From Pseudomonas sp. P8_229 (lineage in GTDB: Bacteria > Pseudomonadota > Gammaproteobacteria > Pseudomonadales > Pseudomonadaceae), in assembly GCF_034008635.1 (NCBI RefSeq), contig NZ_CP125378.1:214501-278500 (forward strand): DNA of 64,000 nucleotides. The letters are read 5' to 3'. The notes under the pieces were generated by a model, which worked only from the letters and a program-made list of their open reading frames with translations, did not search any database and was not told the origin of the DNA. Within the stretch, counting starts at the first letter, position 1; every line of letters starts with the position of its first letter. Shown here piece by piece: positions 57,077-64,000 of this stretch. The position numbers and the translations under genes were made by a program.

Positions 57077-59662
57077 CTCAGCCTTCATCAACGCCTGACG
57101 GGCGCTGTCGTATTTACGCCAGCGGGTCAGCGGCGCCAATTGGCGCGAAGCGATCTGCGGATTGAAGCCGTTCAACTCGATCACCAGATCCGCGAGGAAG
57201 CGGTAGCCCGAACCATCCGCAGCATGGAAGTTGATCAGGTTCTGCCCGGCAAACGCACCGACCAGCGCACGCACCTTGTTCGGGTTCTTGATGTTGAACG
57301 CCTTGTGCTGCATCAACGCCTTCACCCGCGCCAGACCGCCCGGCAAAGTACTGCCGGCCTGCACGCTGAACCACTGATCCATGACCAGCGGGTTGTCCTT
57401 GAAGTGCTCGGCAAAGCTCGCCAGCGCCAGCGCTTTCTGCTCGTCGAACGGCGAGTTGACCAGCACCGCCAACGCAGTCAGGCGCTCGGTCATGTTGTCG
57501 CTGTTTTCGAATTGCTCAAGAGTAGCGGCCAGTACTTCCGGCTTGCCGCTGAGCATCAGGTACGACAGCGCAATGTTCTGCAGCGCACGACGGGCGAAGT
57601 GCTCGGCCTCGGCCACGTACGGGGTTTTCTTCGACAAATCACGATTGGCCTGATAACGCAGCCACAGCGCTTCGAACAGGTTGTCCGCCAGTTGCTTGCG
57701 GGCAAATTCGCGAGCGTTATGGATCGCCTCGACATCCGCCACTTCGCTGATTTCGGTCAGGTAGGCTTCGCTTGGCAGCGAGAGCATTTCGGCGACCATG
57801 GCCTGATCCAGCGACTCATCGGACAGCACGGTTTTCAGTGCCGAAATCAGACGCGGGTCGAGCACCAGGCTCTCGCCCTTCTGCTGCTGGGCGATCAGCT
57901 CTTGCAACACCTGCACCGACAGTTGCTGACCGGCATCCCAGCGATTGAAACCGTCGCTGTCGTGCTGCATCAGGAACATCAACTGGTCGCGGTTGTACGG
58001 GAAGCTCAGTTTCACCGGTGCCGAGAAGCCACGCAGCAGCGATGGCAGCGGGTGTTCGGCGATGTCGACGAAGGTGAAGGTCTGCTCGGCTTCGGTCACC
58101 GAGATCACGCGGCTGGTGCCTGGCGCCGCCGCTTCACCGGCCAGACGCAGGGCAATCTCGTTACCTTTGCTGTCGAGCAGGCCCAGTTCGACCGGGATCA
58201 CGAACGGCAGTTTTTCCACTTTGTCCGGGGTTTCCGGGCAGCTCTGGCGGAAGGTCAGGCTGTAGGTTTTCGCCGCCGCGTCGTAGGACTCGCTCACTGC
58301 CAGACGCGGTGTGCCGGCCTGGCTGTACCAGCGTTTGAACTGGGTCAGGTCGACACCGTTGGCGTCTTCCATGGCCTTGACGAAATCGTCGCAGGTCACG
58401 GCCTGGCCGTCGTGGCGTTCGAAGTACAGGTCACTGCCCTTGCGGAAGCCGTCGGCGCCCAGCAGGGTGTGGATCATGCCAACCACTTCCGAACCCTTTT
58501 CGTACACGGTCAGGGTGTAGAAGTTGGAAATCTCGATGAAGCTGTCCGGACGCACGGCGTGGGCCATCGGGCCGGCATCTTCGGCGAACTGGTGGGTACG
58601 CAGGTACGCCACGTCCTGAATGCGCTTGACCGTGGCCGAGTTCATGTCCGAGGAGAAACCGGCGTCGCGGAACACGGTGAAGCCTTCCTTGAGCGACAGC
58701 TGGAACCAGTCGCGGCAGGTCACACGGTTGCCCGACCAGTTGTGGAAGTATTCGTGGGCGACGATCGCCTCGACCCGCTGGTGCGCAGCGTCGGTGGCAG
58801 TTTCGGCGCGGGCCAGCACGGCGCTGGAGTTGAAGATGTTGAGGCCCTTGTTCTCCATCGCCCCCATGTTGAAGTCGTTCACCGCGACGATCATGAAAAT
58901 ATCCAGATCGTACTCGCGACCGTAGACCTCTTCGTCCCAGCGCATCGACTTCTTCAGGCTGTTCATCGCGTGCTGGCACTTGTCGATGTTTTCCGGTTCG
59001 ACGTAGATGCGCAGCGCGACGTTGCGCTGGGTCATGGTGGTGAAGGTATCTTCGACGCACCACAGGTCACCGGCTACCAGCGCGAACAGGTACGCCGGTT
59101 TCATGAACGGATCTTCCCAGGTCGCCCAGTGCCGGCCGTCTTCGCCCGGGCCGGAGGCAATCGGGTTGCCGTTGGACAGCAGCACCGGATAGCTGTGCTG
59201 CTCGGCGACCACCGTGGTGGTGAACTTGCTCATCACGTCCGGGCGGTCGAGGTAATAGGTGATCTTGCGGAAGCCTTCAGCCTCGCACTGGGTGCAGAAC
59301 ATCGTGCCGGACTTGTACAGGCCTTCCAGCGCGGTGTTGGTTTCCGGGTGGATCCGGACGCTGGTGTCGACCGTGAAGCTGGCGCTGGCCGGTTGCAGGG
59401 TCAGGGTGTTTTCCGTCAGCTGATAGTCGCTGGCATTCAGTTCCTGGTCGGCCAGGGTCACCGACAGCAGCTCCAGCTGTTGCCCATCCAGCACCAGCGG
59501 CGGCAGGCCCGGGCCACGCTCAGGGTTGCGGCGCATCACCAGTTGCGCGTGGACCAGGCTGTGGTCCTCGAACAGCTCGAAGGTCAGGTGCGTCTCGTCG
59601 ATCAGGTACTCGGGCGCCTGATAGTCCTTCAGGTAAATCATCTTCGGTTGTTCGGTGCGCAT
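57005..59662 (-). CDS. pepN: Aminopeptidase N (M1 family)
   Basis: 885 residues, near E. coli PepN (870). Visible are the exopeptidase motif MGAMENKGLNIF, the zinc site HEYFHNW with its downstream Glu (SLKEGFTVFRD), and the C-terminal helical domain typical of PepN. It is a cytosolic broad-specificity aminopeptidase. ATG at 59662 follows AAGGA, which overlaps the end of the DUF2797 gene 10 bases upstream. The last 23 codons lie inside the tandem 210-bp repeat, so the terminal helix has been copied twice downstream. This is the last gene of the minus-strand run that begins with nadK. Confidence 0.96.
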   Translation of the reverse strand: MRTEQPKMIYLKDYQAPEYLIDETHLTFELFEDHSLVHAQLVMRRNPERGPGLPPLVLDGQQLELLSVTLADQELNASDYQLTENTLTLQPASASFTVDTSVRIHPETNTALEGLYKSGTMFCTQCEAEGFRKITYYLDRPDVMSKFTTTVVAEQHSYPVLLSNGNPIASGPGEDGRHWATWEDPFMKPAYLFALVAGDLWCVEDTFTTMTQRNVALRIYVEPENIDKCQHAMNSLKKSMRWDEEVYGREYDLDIFMIVAVNDFNMGAMENKGLNIFNSSAVLARAETATDAAHQRVEAIVAHEYFHNWSGNRVTCRDWFQLSLKEGFTVFRDAGFSSDMNSATVKRIQDVAYLRTHQFAEDAGPMAHAVRPDSFIEISNFYTLTVYEKGSEVVGMIHTLLGADGFRKGSDLYFERHDGQAVTCDDFVKAMEDANGVDLTQFKRWYSQAGTPRLAVSESYDAAAKTYSLTFRQSCPETPDKVEKLPFVIPVELGLLDSKGNEIALRLAGEAAAPGTSRVISVTEAEQTFTFVDIAEHPLPSLLRGFSAPVKLSFPYNRDQLMFLMQHDSDGFNRWDAGQQLSVQVLQELIAQQQKGESLVLDPRLISALKTVLSDESLDQAMVAEMLSLPSEAYLTEISEVADVEAIHNAREFARKQLADNLFEALWLRYQANRDLSKKTPYVAEAEHFARRALQNIALSYLMLSGKPEVLAATLEQFENSDNMTERLTALAVLVNSPFDEQKALALASFAEHFKDNPLVMDQWFSVQAGSTLPGGLARVKALMQHKAFNIKNPNKVRALVGAFAGQNLINFHAADGSGYRFLADLVIELNGFNPQIASRQLAPLTRWRKYDSARQALMKAELERILASGQLSSDVYEVVSKSLA

Positions 59663-59672
59663 GCTGGAATCC

Positions 59673-60503
59673 TTATTGATGCACGGCGAGCTGATAGGCC
59701 GTGTATTTACGAATGTTGATCACGCCGGTGTCGAAGATCAGGTACTGGCCCTTGATCCCCAGCAGCGTGCCTTCGGCAATCGGGTTCTTGTCCAGGTTGA
59801 AGCTGACGATTTTGGCCGGGTATTGCTCGACCGGATAGCGGATTTCGAGAGGTTCTACATCGGTAATTGTCTGAATTGCCTGTAGGCCGAATCGCTGTTG
59901 CAGACCCAACAGGCCTTCGGCGCAGCTGTCGAACAGCTGATCACGCACCTGGGCCAGATCCACCGCCGCCGCGTCGCCCTTGAGCAGCGCGCGCCAGTTG
60001 GTCTTGTCTGCCACCTGGCTGCGAAACAGGTCTTCGACGAAGCCCGACTGCTGGCGCGTCGCCACACGCATGATCGGCAATGCCTGGCTCGCGCCCTGAT
60101 CGAGCCAGCGGGTCGGCAGTTGCGTCGCACGAGTGATACCGACCTTGATCCCCGACGAGTTGGCCAGATACACCACATGATCGGTCATGCAGAATTTCTC
60201 GCCCCACGCAGGCTCGCGGCAGGTGCCAGCCTCGAAGTGGCAGCGCTCCGGGCTCATGATGCAGATGTCGCACTGCGCCAGTTTGGTCATGCACGGGTAG
60301 CAGTAGCCCTGGCTGAAACTGGTTTTGGTCTTGCGCCCGCAATGGGTGCAATGAATCGCCCCCAGGTATTCCAGACGCACCGTGGTGCCGATCATGGGGT
60401 TGACCGGCACCTCGACGTCATCCAGACGAAACGCGTACTGCACGTTTGGCCCGTCCAGGCGTGCCGACATTTTGCTGATTGCACCGCGGCCAATCTCGAT
60501 CAA
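59673..60503 (-). CDS. DUF2797 family protein with cysteine clusters
   Basis: About 276 residues. An N-terminal zinc-finger-like region has CTHCGRK, CYPC, CDIC and further Cys/His residues up to about 105. A segment with VYLANSSGIKVGITR resembles a GIY-YIG-type fold, as described for DUF2797. Function is unknown; a nucleic-acid role is only an inference from the fold. The start is uncertain: TTG at 60503 overlaps the yeaC-like stop (TTGA) and keeps the conserved GRGAISKM, while ATG at 60470 would remove 11 residues. The gene stops 10 bases before pepN. Confidence 0.82.
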   Translation of the reverse strand: MIEIGRGAISKMSARLDGPNVQYAFRLDDVEVPVNPMIGTTVRLEYLGAIHCTHCGRKTKTSFSQGYCYPCMTKLAQCDICIMSPERCHFEAGTCREPAWGEKFCMTDHVVYLANSSGIKVGITRATQLPTRWLDQGASQALPIMRVATRQQSGFVEDLFRSQVADKTNWRALLKGDAAAVDLAQVRDQLFDSCAEGLLGLQQRFGLQAIQTITDVEPLEIRYPVEQYPAKIVSFNLDKNPIAEGTLLGIKGQYLIFDTGVINIRKYTAYQLAVHQ

Positions 60504-60760
60504 TGGATAGCGTCCGACTTGAACAGGATGTTCGGCACTTCGATCGACTTCGACGCACATTCTTGCGGGCCCATGTAACCGGTGCGCTGTTCTTCAGGCA
60601 GGTTCTGGATTTCCCAGGCGATCATCGCCTGCAGCGACAGCTCACGCTGTTCGGCGGTGAGTTTGCCACCGTCGGACCACTTGCCGATCTCTACCGCCAG
60701 TTTCAGGCTCTCGTAGATGTCCGGGGTAATGTTGTTGATCATGTCGTTAAAAGAGGACAT
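60500..60760 (-). CDS. YeaC-like DUF1315 protein
   Basis: 86 residues, small acidic cytosolic protein with LTAEQRELSLQAMIAWE and NLPEEQRTGYM, typical of DUF1315/YeaC. Function is not known. GGAG lies nine bases before the ATG at 60760. It sits between the rhomboid gene (33 bp upstream) and the DUF2797 gene, which it overlaps, all on one strand. Confidence 0.88.
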   Translation of the reverse strand: MSSFNDMINNITPDIYESLKLAVEIGKWSDGGKLTAEQRELSLQAMIAWEIQNLPEEQRTGYMGPQECASKSIEVPNILFKSDAIH

Positions 60761-60793
60761 CAGGGTCTCCGTGCTCTTTATTCACTGAAAATT

Positions 60794-61663
60794 TTAGGCG
60801 GCCAGTTTACGGCGGTTATACAAACCGCCCAACAAACCGGTGAAGCATCCGATGAGTAACCCGCTGACGTGGGCGGCGTTGGCGATCTGGCCGAAGCCGA
60901 TCATCGAGACCAGCCCGGACATGCAGATCACCAGCCACACCAACATCATCACCAGCACGCCACGCGGCAGGCGATACGCCGGGTTCGGCGCCAGCAGCTG
61001 GAAGATCCAGCAGTGGCCCAATAAACCGTAGAGCACGCCGGACAAGCCGCCGAACAGGCTCGGACCGCTCCAGGCGAACTGCGCATAGTTCGACACCAGG
61101 CTGAACAGCAGCGTCAGGCCGAGCAGGTTGATGCTGCCCTGGCGCGACTCGATGCGCCGCCCCAGTTCCCAGTACCACATGCCGTTCATGGCCAGGTGCA
61201 GGATGCCGAAGTGCAGCAGCATCGGCGTGAACAACCGCCACCACTGCCCCGCCGCGAGGCTGTCGGCCAGAGGCGTGAAGTGGATGTAATCACCGACCAC
61301 GCGAAAATCGAGGAAAGTCAGCCAGCGCACGGTCTCAAGGTTGTCGCCCAGGTACGTCAGGCCGCCGACCAGCAGGCTCAGCAGCAGGATGAACCCGGTG
61401 GCCTTGGCGTGTTTGAGTTGCTCGGTGAAGCTCGGACGCTTGAACGTCGGGGCCACCGGGATGTCCAGTTGCTGATCGGGATCTCCAGCCGGAAAACGCT
61501 CGTACAGCGAACGCACATCCTCACTGATTTCCGACGGTGCCCACAGCACCTGCTCCCCCGCCTCCTCGCTGACCCGATGGGGCACCTGCATGCGTTGCAA
61601 CAGTTTGACAAAACCGCTCAGGTCTACCGCCAACGGCAGACGCAATACCGCTACCGCACTCAT
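60794..61663 (-). CDS. glpG: Rhomboid family intramembrane serine protease
   Basis: 289 residues with a cytosolic N-terminal domain (about 1-85) and six membrane helices. The catalytic dyad is visible as GGLSGVLYG (Ser about 206) and NAAHVSGLLIG (His about 263), and helix 2 has HLAMNGMWYWELG as in GlpG. It cleaves membrane proteins within the inner membrane. The start ATG overlaps the stop of the metallophosphoesterase gene by four bases (ATGA), so the two are co-translated. Confidence 0.92.
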   Translation of the reverse strand: MSAVAVLRLPLAVDLSGFVKLLQRMQVPHRVSEEAGEQVLWAPSEISEDVRSLYERFPAGDPDQQLDIPVAPTFKRPSFTEQLKHAKATGFILLLSLLVGGLTYLGDNLETVRWLTFLDFRVVGDYIHFTPLADSLAAGQWWRLFTPMLLHFGILHLAMNGMWYWELGRRIESRQGSINLLGLTLLFSLVSNYAQFAWSGPSLFGGLSGVLYGLLGHCWIFQLLAPNPAYRLPRGVLVMMLVWLVICMSGLVSMIGFGQIANAAHVSGLLIGCFTGLLGGLYNRRKLAA

Positions 61664-62631
61664 TGCAGCACCTCCGGCCGCTCGACATCGACCCAGACAA
61701 ATTTATGCGGATCCAGGCGTGTTTCCTGATCCAGACGATAGGCCACCAGTTTGCCGTAGAGCACCGCGCTGTAATCGAGACACGCGAGGTTCGGGCGGAT
61801 CGGTGCCGGTTTGCCGCTGCGCCAGTAATGGCCGACGAACAGCAAAGGCTCGTCGACGCCGTAGCGCAGCAGGTTGTTTTTTTCGCTGGAGGTCAGCGGC
61901 TTTTGCGCCACCGGCTCCGGCAGAGCATCCGGCTGGAAGACGATGTCGCCGTAGGTTTTCGGGTCGTCTTCCCAGAACTTGGTGCGAAAGAACGAACGCA
62001 CCAGACCGTCGCCGCTGGTCATGGTCAGGCCATCCGGCAGGCGCATGTCGGTGCCACGCAGCAGGCGGTCGAACACGGTGCAGGCGAAGCTGTCCGGGAC
62101 CGCCGAGGCCTGCAGGAAGTGTTCGTCGATGCAGCCGTCGGGGATCAACGCGCGCAGTGGCTCGATCAGCCCGGCATCCCAGCAGGCATGCACCACGCGG
62201 AACCGCCCGGCGTCGACAAACAGCGGCAGCTCGTAGAACCAGCGCTGGAAATCGTGCCAGTCGCCGGAGTGACCTTCGAACTGGGTCAGGGTCTCGTGCA
62301 ACAGACGCGCATGGCGCGGCGTGTGCTCGCGCACGAACTGCTTGCCGCTGCCCGGAGGGGCCGGCGTGCTCCAGCCCAGTGCGTTGAATTCGTGGTTGCC
62401 CATGATGCACAACGCCTGCCCGGCCTCGACCATGTCGTGGACGATGTGCAGCGCCTCGCGGATCCGCGGGCCACGGTCGATGATGTCGCCGACGAACACG
62501 GCCATGCGCGATGGATGCCGCCAGACCCCGCCCTGCTTGTGATAACCGAGTCGGTCAAGCAAGTGTTCCAGGGTCAGGGCGCATCCGTGCACGTCACCAA
62601 TCAAGTCATAACTGCGCGCGGGATCGAGCAT
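61660..62631 (-). CDS. Metallophosphoesterase, ApaH/PrpE-like
   Basis: 323 residues of the calcineurin-like family. Motifs in order are GDVHG (12-16), GDIIDRG (about 48) and GNHEF (about 78), the dinuclear metal ligands, with further His residues (VVHACWD, LFVGHYW). This subgroup resembles diadenosine tetraphosphatases and Ser/Thr protein phosphatases; the substrate is not known. Its start overlaps the nadK stop by one base (TGATG), so translation is coupled. Confidence 0.88.
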   Translation of the reverse strand: MLDPARSYDLIGDVHGCALTLEHLLDRLGYHKQGGVWRHPSRMAVFVGDIIDRGPRIREALHIVHDMVEAGQALCIMGNHEFNALGWSTPAPPGSGKQFVREHTPRHARLLHETLTQFEGHSGDWHDFQRWFYELPLFVDAGRFRVVHACWDAGLIEPLRALIPDGCIDEHFLQASAVPDSFACTVFDRLLRGTDMRLPDGLTMTSGDGLVRSFFRTKFWEDDPKTYGDIVFQPDALPEPVAQKPLTSSEKNNLLRYGVDEPLLFVGHYWRSGKPAPIRPNLACLDYSAVLYGKLVAYRLDQETRLDPHKFVWVDVERPEVLQ

Positions 62632-63521
62632 CAGTCGCCTCCACCACCCAACTTGCTGCCCCAGCCGAGCTTGGTCCGGCAGACTTCGTAGTAGTTGTGG
62701 TCGAGCGGGTGAATCAGTCGCAGCTTCTGTGCTTTCTTGCTGACGGTGATGGTGTCGCCCGGCGCGCAGGTGAAGTGGTTCTGCCCGTCGCAGGAGACTT
62801 GCGGGTAAATCTGCATGTTTTTCGACACGACGATTTTCAGCTCACTGTTGCCATCGACCACAATTGGCCGGCTCGACAACATATGGGGGTACATCGGCAC
62901 AATCACAATGGCATCGAGCTTGGGGTGCATGATCGGCCCGCCGGCGGACAGCGCGTAAGCGGTGGAACCGGTCGGGGTGGCGACGATCAGGCCGTCGGCC
63001 TTCTGGCTGCAGACGAACTGACCGTCGATGTACAGCTCGAATTCGATCATCCGCGTCGATTTGCCCGGGTGCAGCACCACGTCGTTCAGCGCATCGCCCT
63101 GGCCGATGGCCTCGGCATGCCGGCGAACCTCGGCTTGCAGCAAGAAGCGGTTTTCCACCAGGTAATGGCCATCGAGCACCTTGGCCACTTCGACTTCCAG
63201 CTCATCGGGGCGAATGTCGGTCAGAAAGCCGAGGCTGCCACGGTTGATCCCCAGCACCGGAATATTGTGTTTGGCCAATGCGCGAGCAGCGCCGAGCAGG
63301 CTGCCGTCGCCGCCGACGACGATGACCATGTCACAGACTTCGCCAAGCATCTTGCGCGACGAGGTCTGCAGGCCGTGGCCCGGCAGGACTTCGGCGATAG
63401 TGTCTTCGAGAATCACGTGCAGGTGACGATCGAGCAGAAAGCGTTTCAGTCGGCGGACGGTATCCAGCACCTGGGAACTGCCCAGGCGACCGATGATGCC
63501 GATATTACGAAATTGCTCCAT
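62631..63521 (-). CDS. nadK: NAD kinase
   Basis: 296 residues, the usual length. GGDGS (about residue 70) is the catalytic and NAD-binding motif, NRGSLGFLTDI and ATPTGSTAYALSAGGP are the other family signatures. It phosphorylates NAD to NADP in the cytosol. ATG at 63521 (MEQFRNIGIIGR) was chosen because AGAGG precedes it; the frame is open 12 residues further without a ribosome binding site. It heads the minus-strand operon and is divergent from the DUF1853 gene. Confidence 0.96.
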   Translation of the reverse strand: MEQFRNIGIIGRLGSSQVLDTVRRLKRFLLDRHLHVILEDTIAEVLPGHGLQTSSRKMLGEVCDMVIVVGGDGSLLGAARALAKHNIPVLGINRGSLGFLTDIRPDELEVEVAKVLDGHYLVENRFLLQAEVRRHAEAIGQGDALNDVVLHPGKSTRMIEFELYIDGQFVCSQKADGLIVATPTGSTAYALSAGGPIMHPKLDAIVIVPMYPHMLSSRPIVVDGNSELKIVVSKNMQIYPQVSCDGQNHFTCAPGDTITVSKKAQKLRLIHPLDHNYYEVCRTKLGWGSKLGGGGD

Positions 63522-63636
63522 GGGACCTCTGCGGACAATCGAAAACGCGAAAAACACGATTATGGGCGAAAGCCCGCCATAGACAAAATCCTTTCAGCCT
63601 CAGGGGTGCGCTCGTGTTTCAGGCTATGCTCGCAAG

Positions 63637-64000
63637 ATGATCCTGTTTCCCGACCTGCTCCAGTTGCCACACCAATTACGCCATCCCGAAGTGCGGGATC
63701 TGGCGTGGGTGATTCTCGCCCCGCCGATGCTCGCGACGACGCCATGGCCGCAGCGTCATCCGCTGGCCGGCAGCGACTGGGTGAGCGACCCGCAGCGTCT
63801 TGAGCACTGGCTGCGGCAGCTGGATCGCGACAGTTATGGCTTGCTGCATTGGCTGTCCCAGGCGCGTACCCGGCGGCTGGGCTTGTATTACGAGCGGTTG
63901 TGGCAGTTTGCCGTGGAGCATGCGCCGGGCATCGAACTGATTGCCGCCAATCTGCCGATCCGCCGCGAAGGCCACACCCTCGGCGAGCTGGACATGCTGC
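63637..64000 (+). CDS. DUF1853 family protein (partial, runs off the window)
   Basis: The frame from the ATG at 63637 stays open to the edge, giving 121 codons that begin MILFPDLLQLPHQLRHP. The sequence has RDLAWVILAPPML, LGLYYERLWQFAVEH and the final LGELDML, as in DUF1853, a family near nadK in Pseudomonas genomes with no settled function. The His-Glu-Leu-Asp type end resembles a nuclease-like motif, but that is only a hint. Confidence 0.85.
   Translation, partial: MILFPDLLQLPHQLRHPEVRDLAWVILAPPMLATTPWPQRHPLAGSDWVSDPQRLEHWLRQLDRDSYGLLHWLSQARTRRLGLYYERLWQFAVEHAPGIELIAANLPIRREGHTLGELDML

Noticed and set aside
56397..57098. A 233-codon plus-strand frame with three perfect 70-residue repeats
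   Set aside because: It is produced by the 210-bp tandem repeat (a multiple of three) and overlaps the antisense end of pepN; there is no start signal or family match.

Overview
The window reads as chromosomal DNA of a fluorescent Pseudomonas (P. fluorescens complex). This rests on the high GC content, REP/REPIN repeats of the type with a TGTGGGAGCGGGCTTGCTCGCGAA core, and Pseudomonas-type housekeeping genes (nadK, rhomboid, yeaC-like, pepN, katG). No rRNA, tRNA or CRISPR array was seen.

The centre (about 2.3-46.5 kb) is a complete cyclic lipopeptide locus. Three NRPS genes on the minus strand (43745 to 6291) carry 2, 4 and 5 modules and end in a tandem thioesterase. This is the layout and size of arthrofactin-type synthetases (amphisin group). 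Reading the adenylation pocket residues and the condensation-domain types gives beta-OH-fatty acyl-D-Leu-D-Asp(or Glu)-D-aThr-D-Leu-D-Leu-D-Ser-L-Leu-D-Ser-L-Leu-L-Ile-L-Asp(or Glu). With Asp at positions 2 and 11 this equals the known lipopeptide lokisin. macA and macB follow the NRPS genes, a NodT/OprM-type outer-membrane lipoprotein lies at the far end, and a LuxR-type regulator without an obvious autoinducer domain flanks each side, so regulation, synthesis and export sit together. REP and hairpin elements punctuate the gene junctions.

Left edge (1-2 kb): the first codons of an unidentified gene, a 2-oxoglutarate/Fe(II) oxygenase behind a perfect 8-bp dyad, and a YcaC-like isochorismatase-family hydrolase. 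Right of the cluster (46.6-56.3 kb): a copper-delivery pair (SCO1/SenC and PCuAC), two hypothetical membrane genes with a possible frameshifted tail, an LTA-synthase-like sulfatase-fold membrane protein, a ZnuD-like TonB receptor under a Zur box, and katG. The stretch between katG and pepN holds a REPIN array in which a 210-bp unit carrying the last 23 codons of pepN is repeated in tandem. The right end (57.0-63.5 kb) is a compact minus-strand run: nadK, metallophosphoesterase, rhomboid, yeaC-like, DUF2797, pepN. A divergent DUF1853 gene runs off the edge.

Most of the content is recognisable. The points most worth following are the unusual shared acidic-residue pocket in modules 2 and 11, the near-identical DNA blocks between modules, the REPIN/pepN array and the disrupted-looking hypothetical gene at 47.8-48.6 kb.
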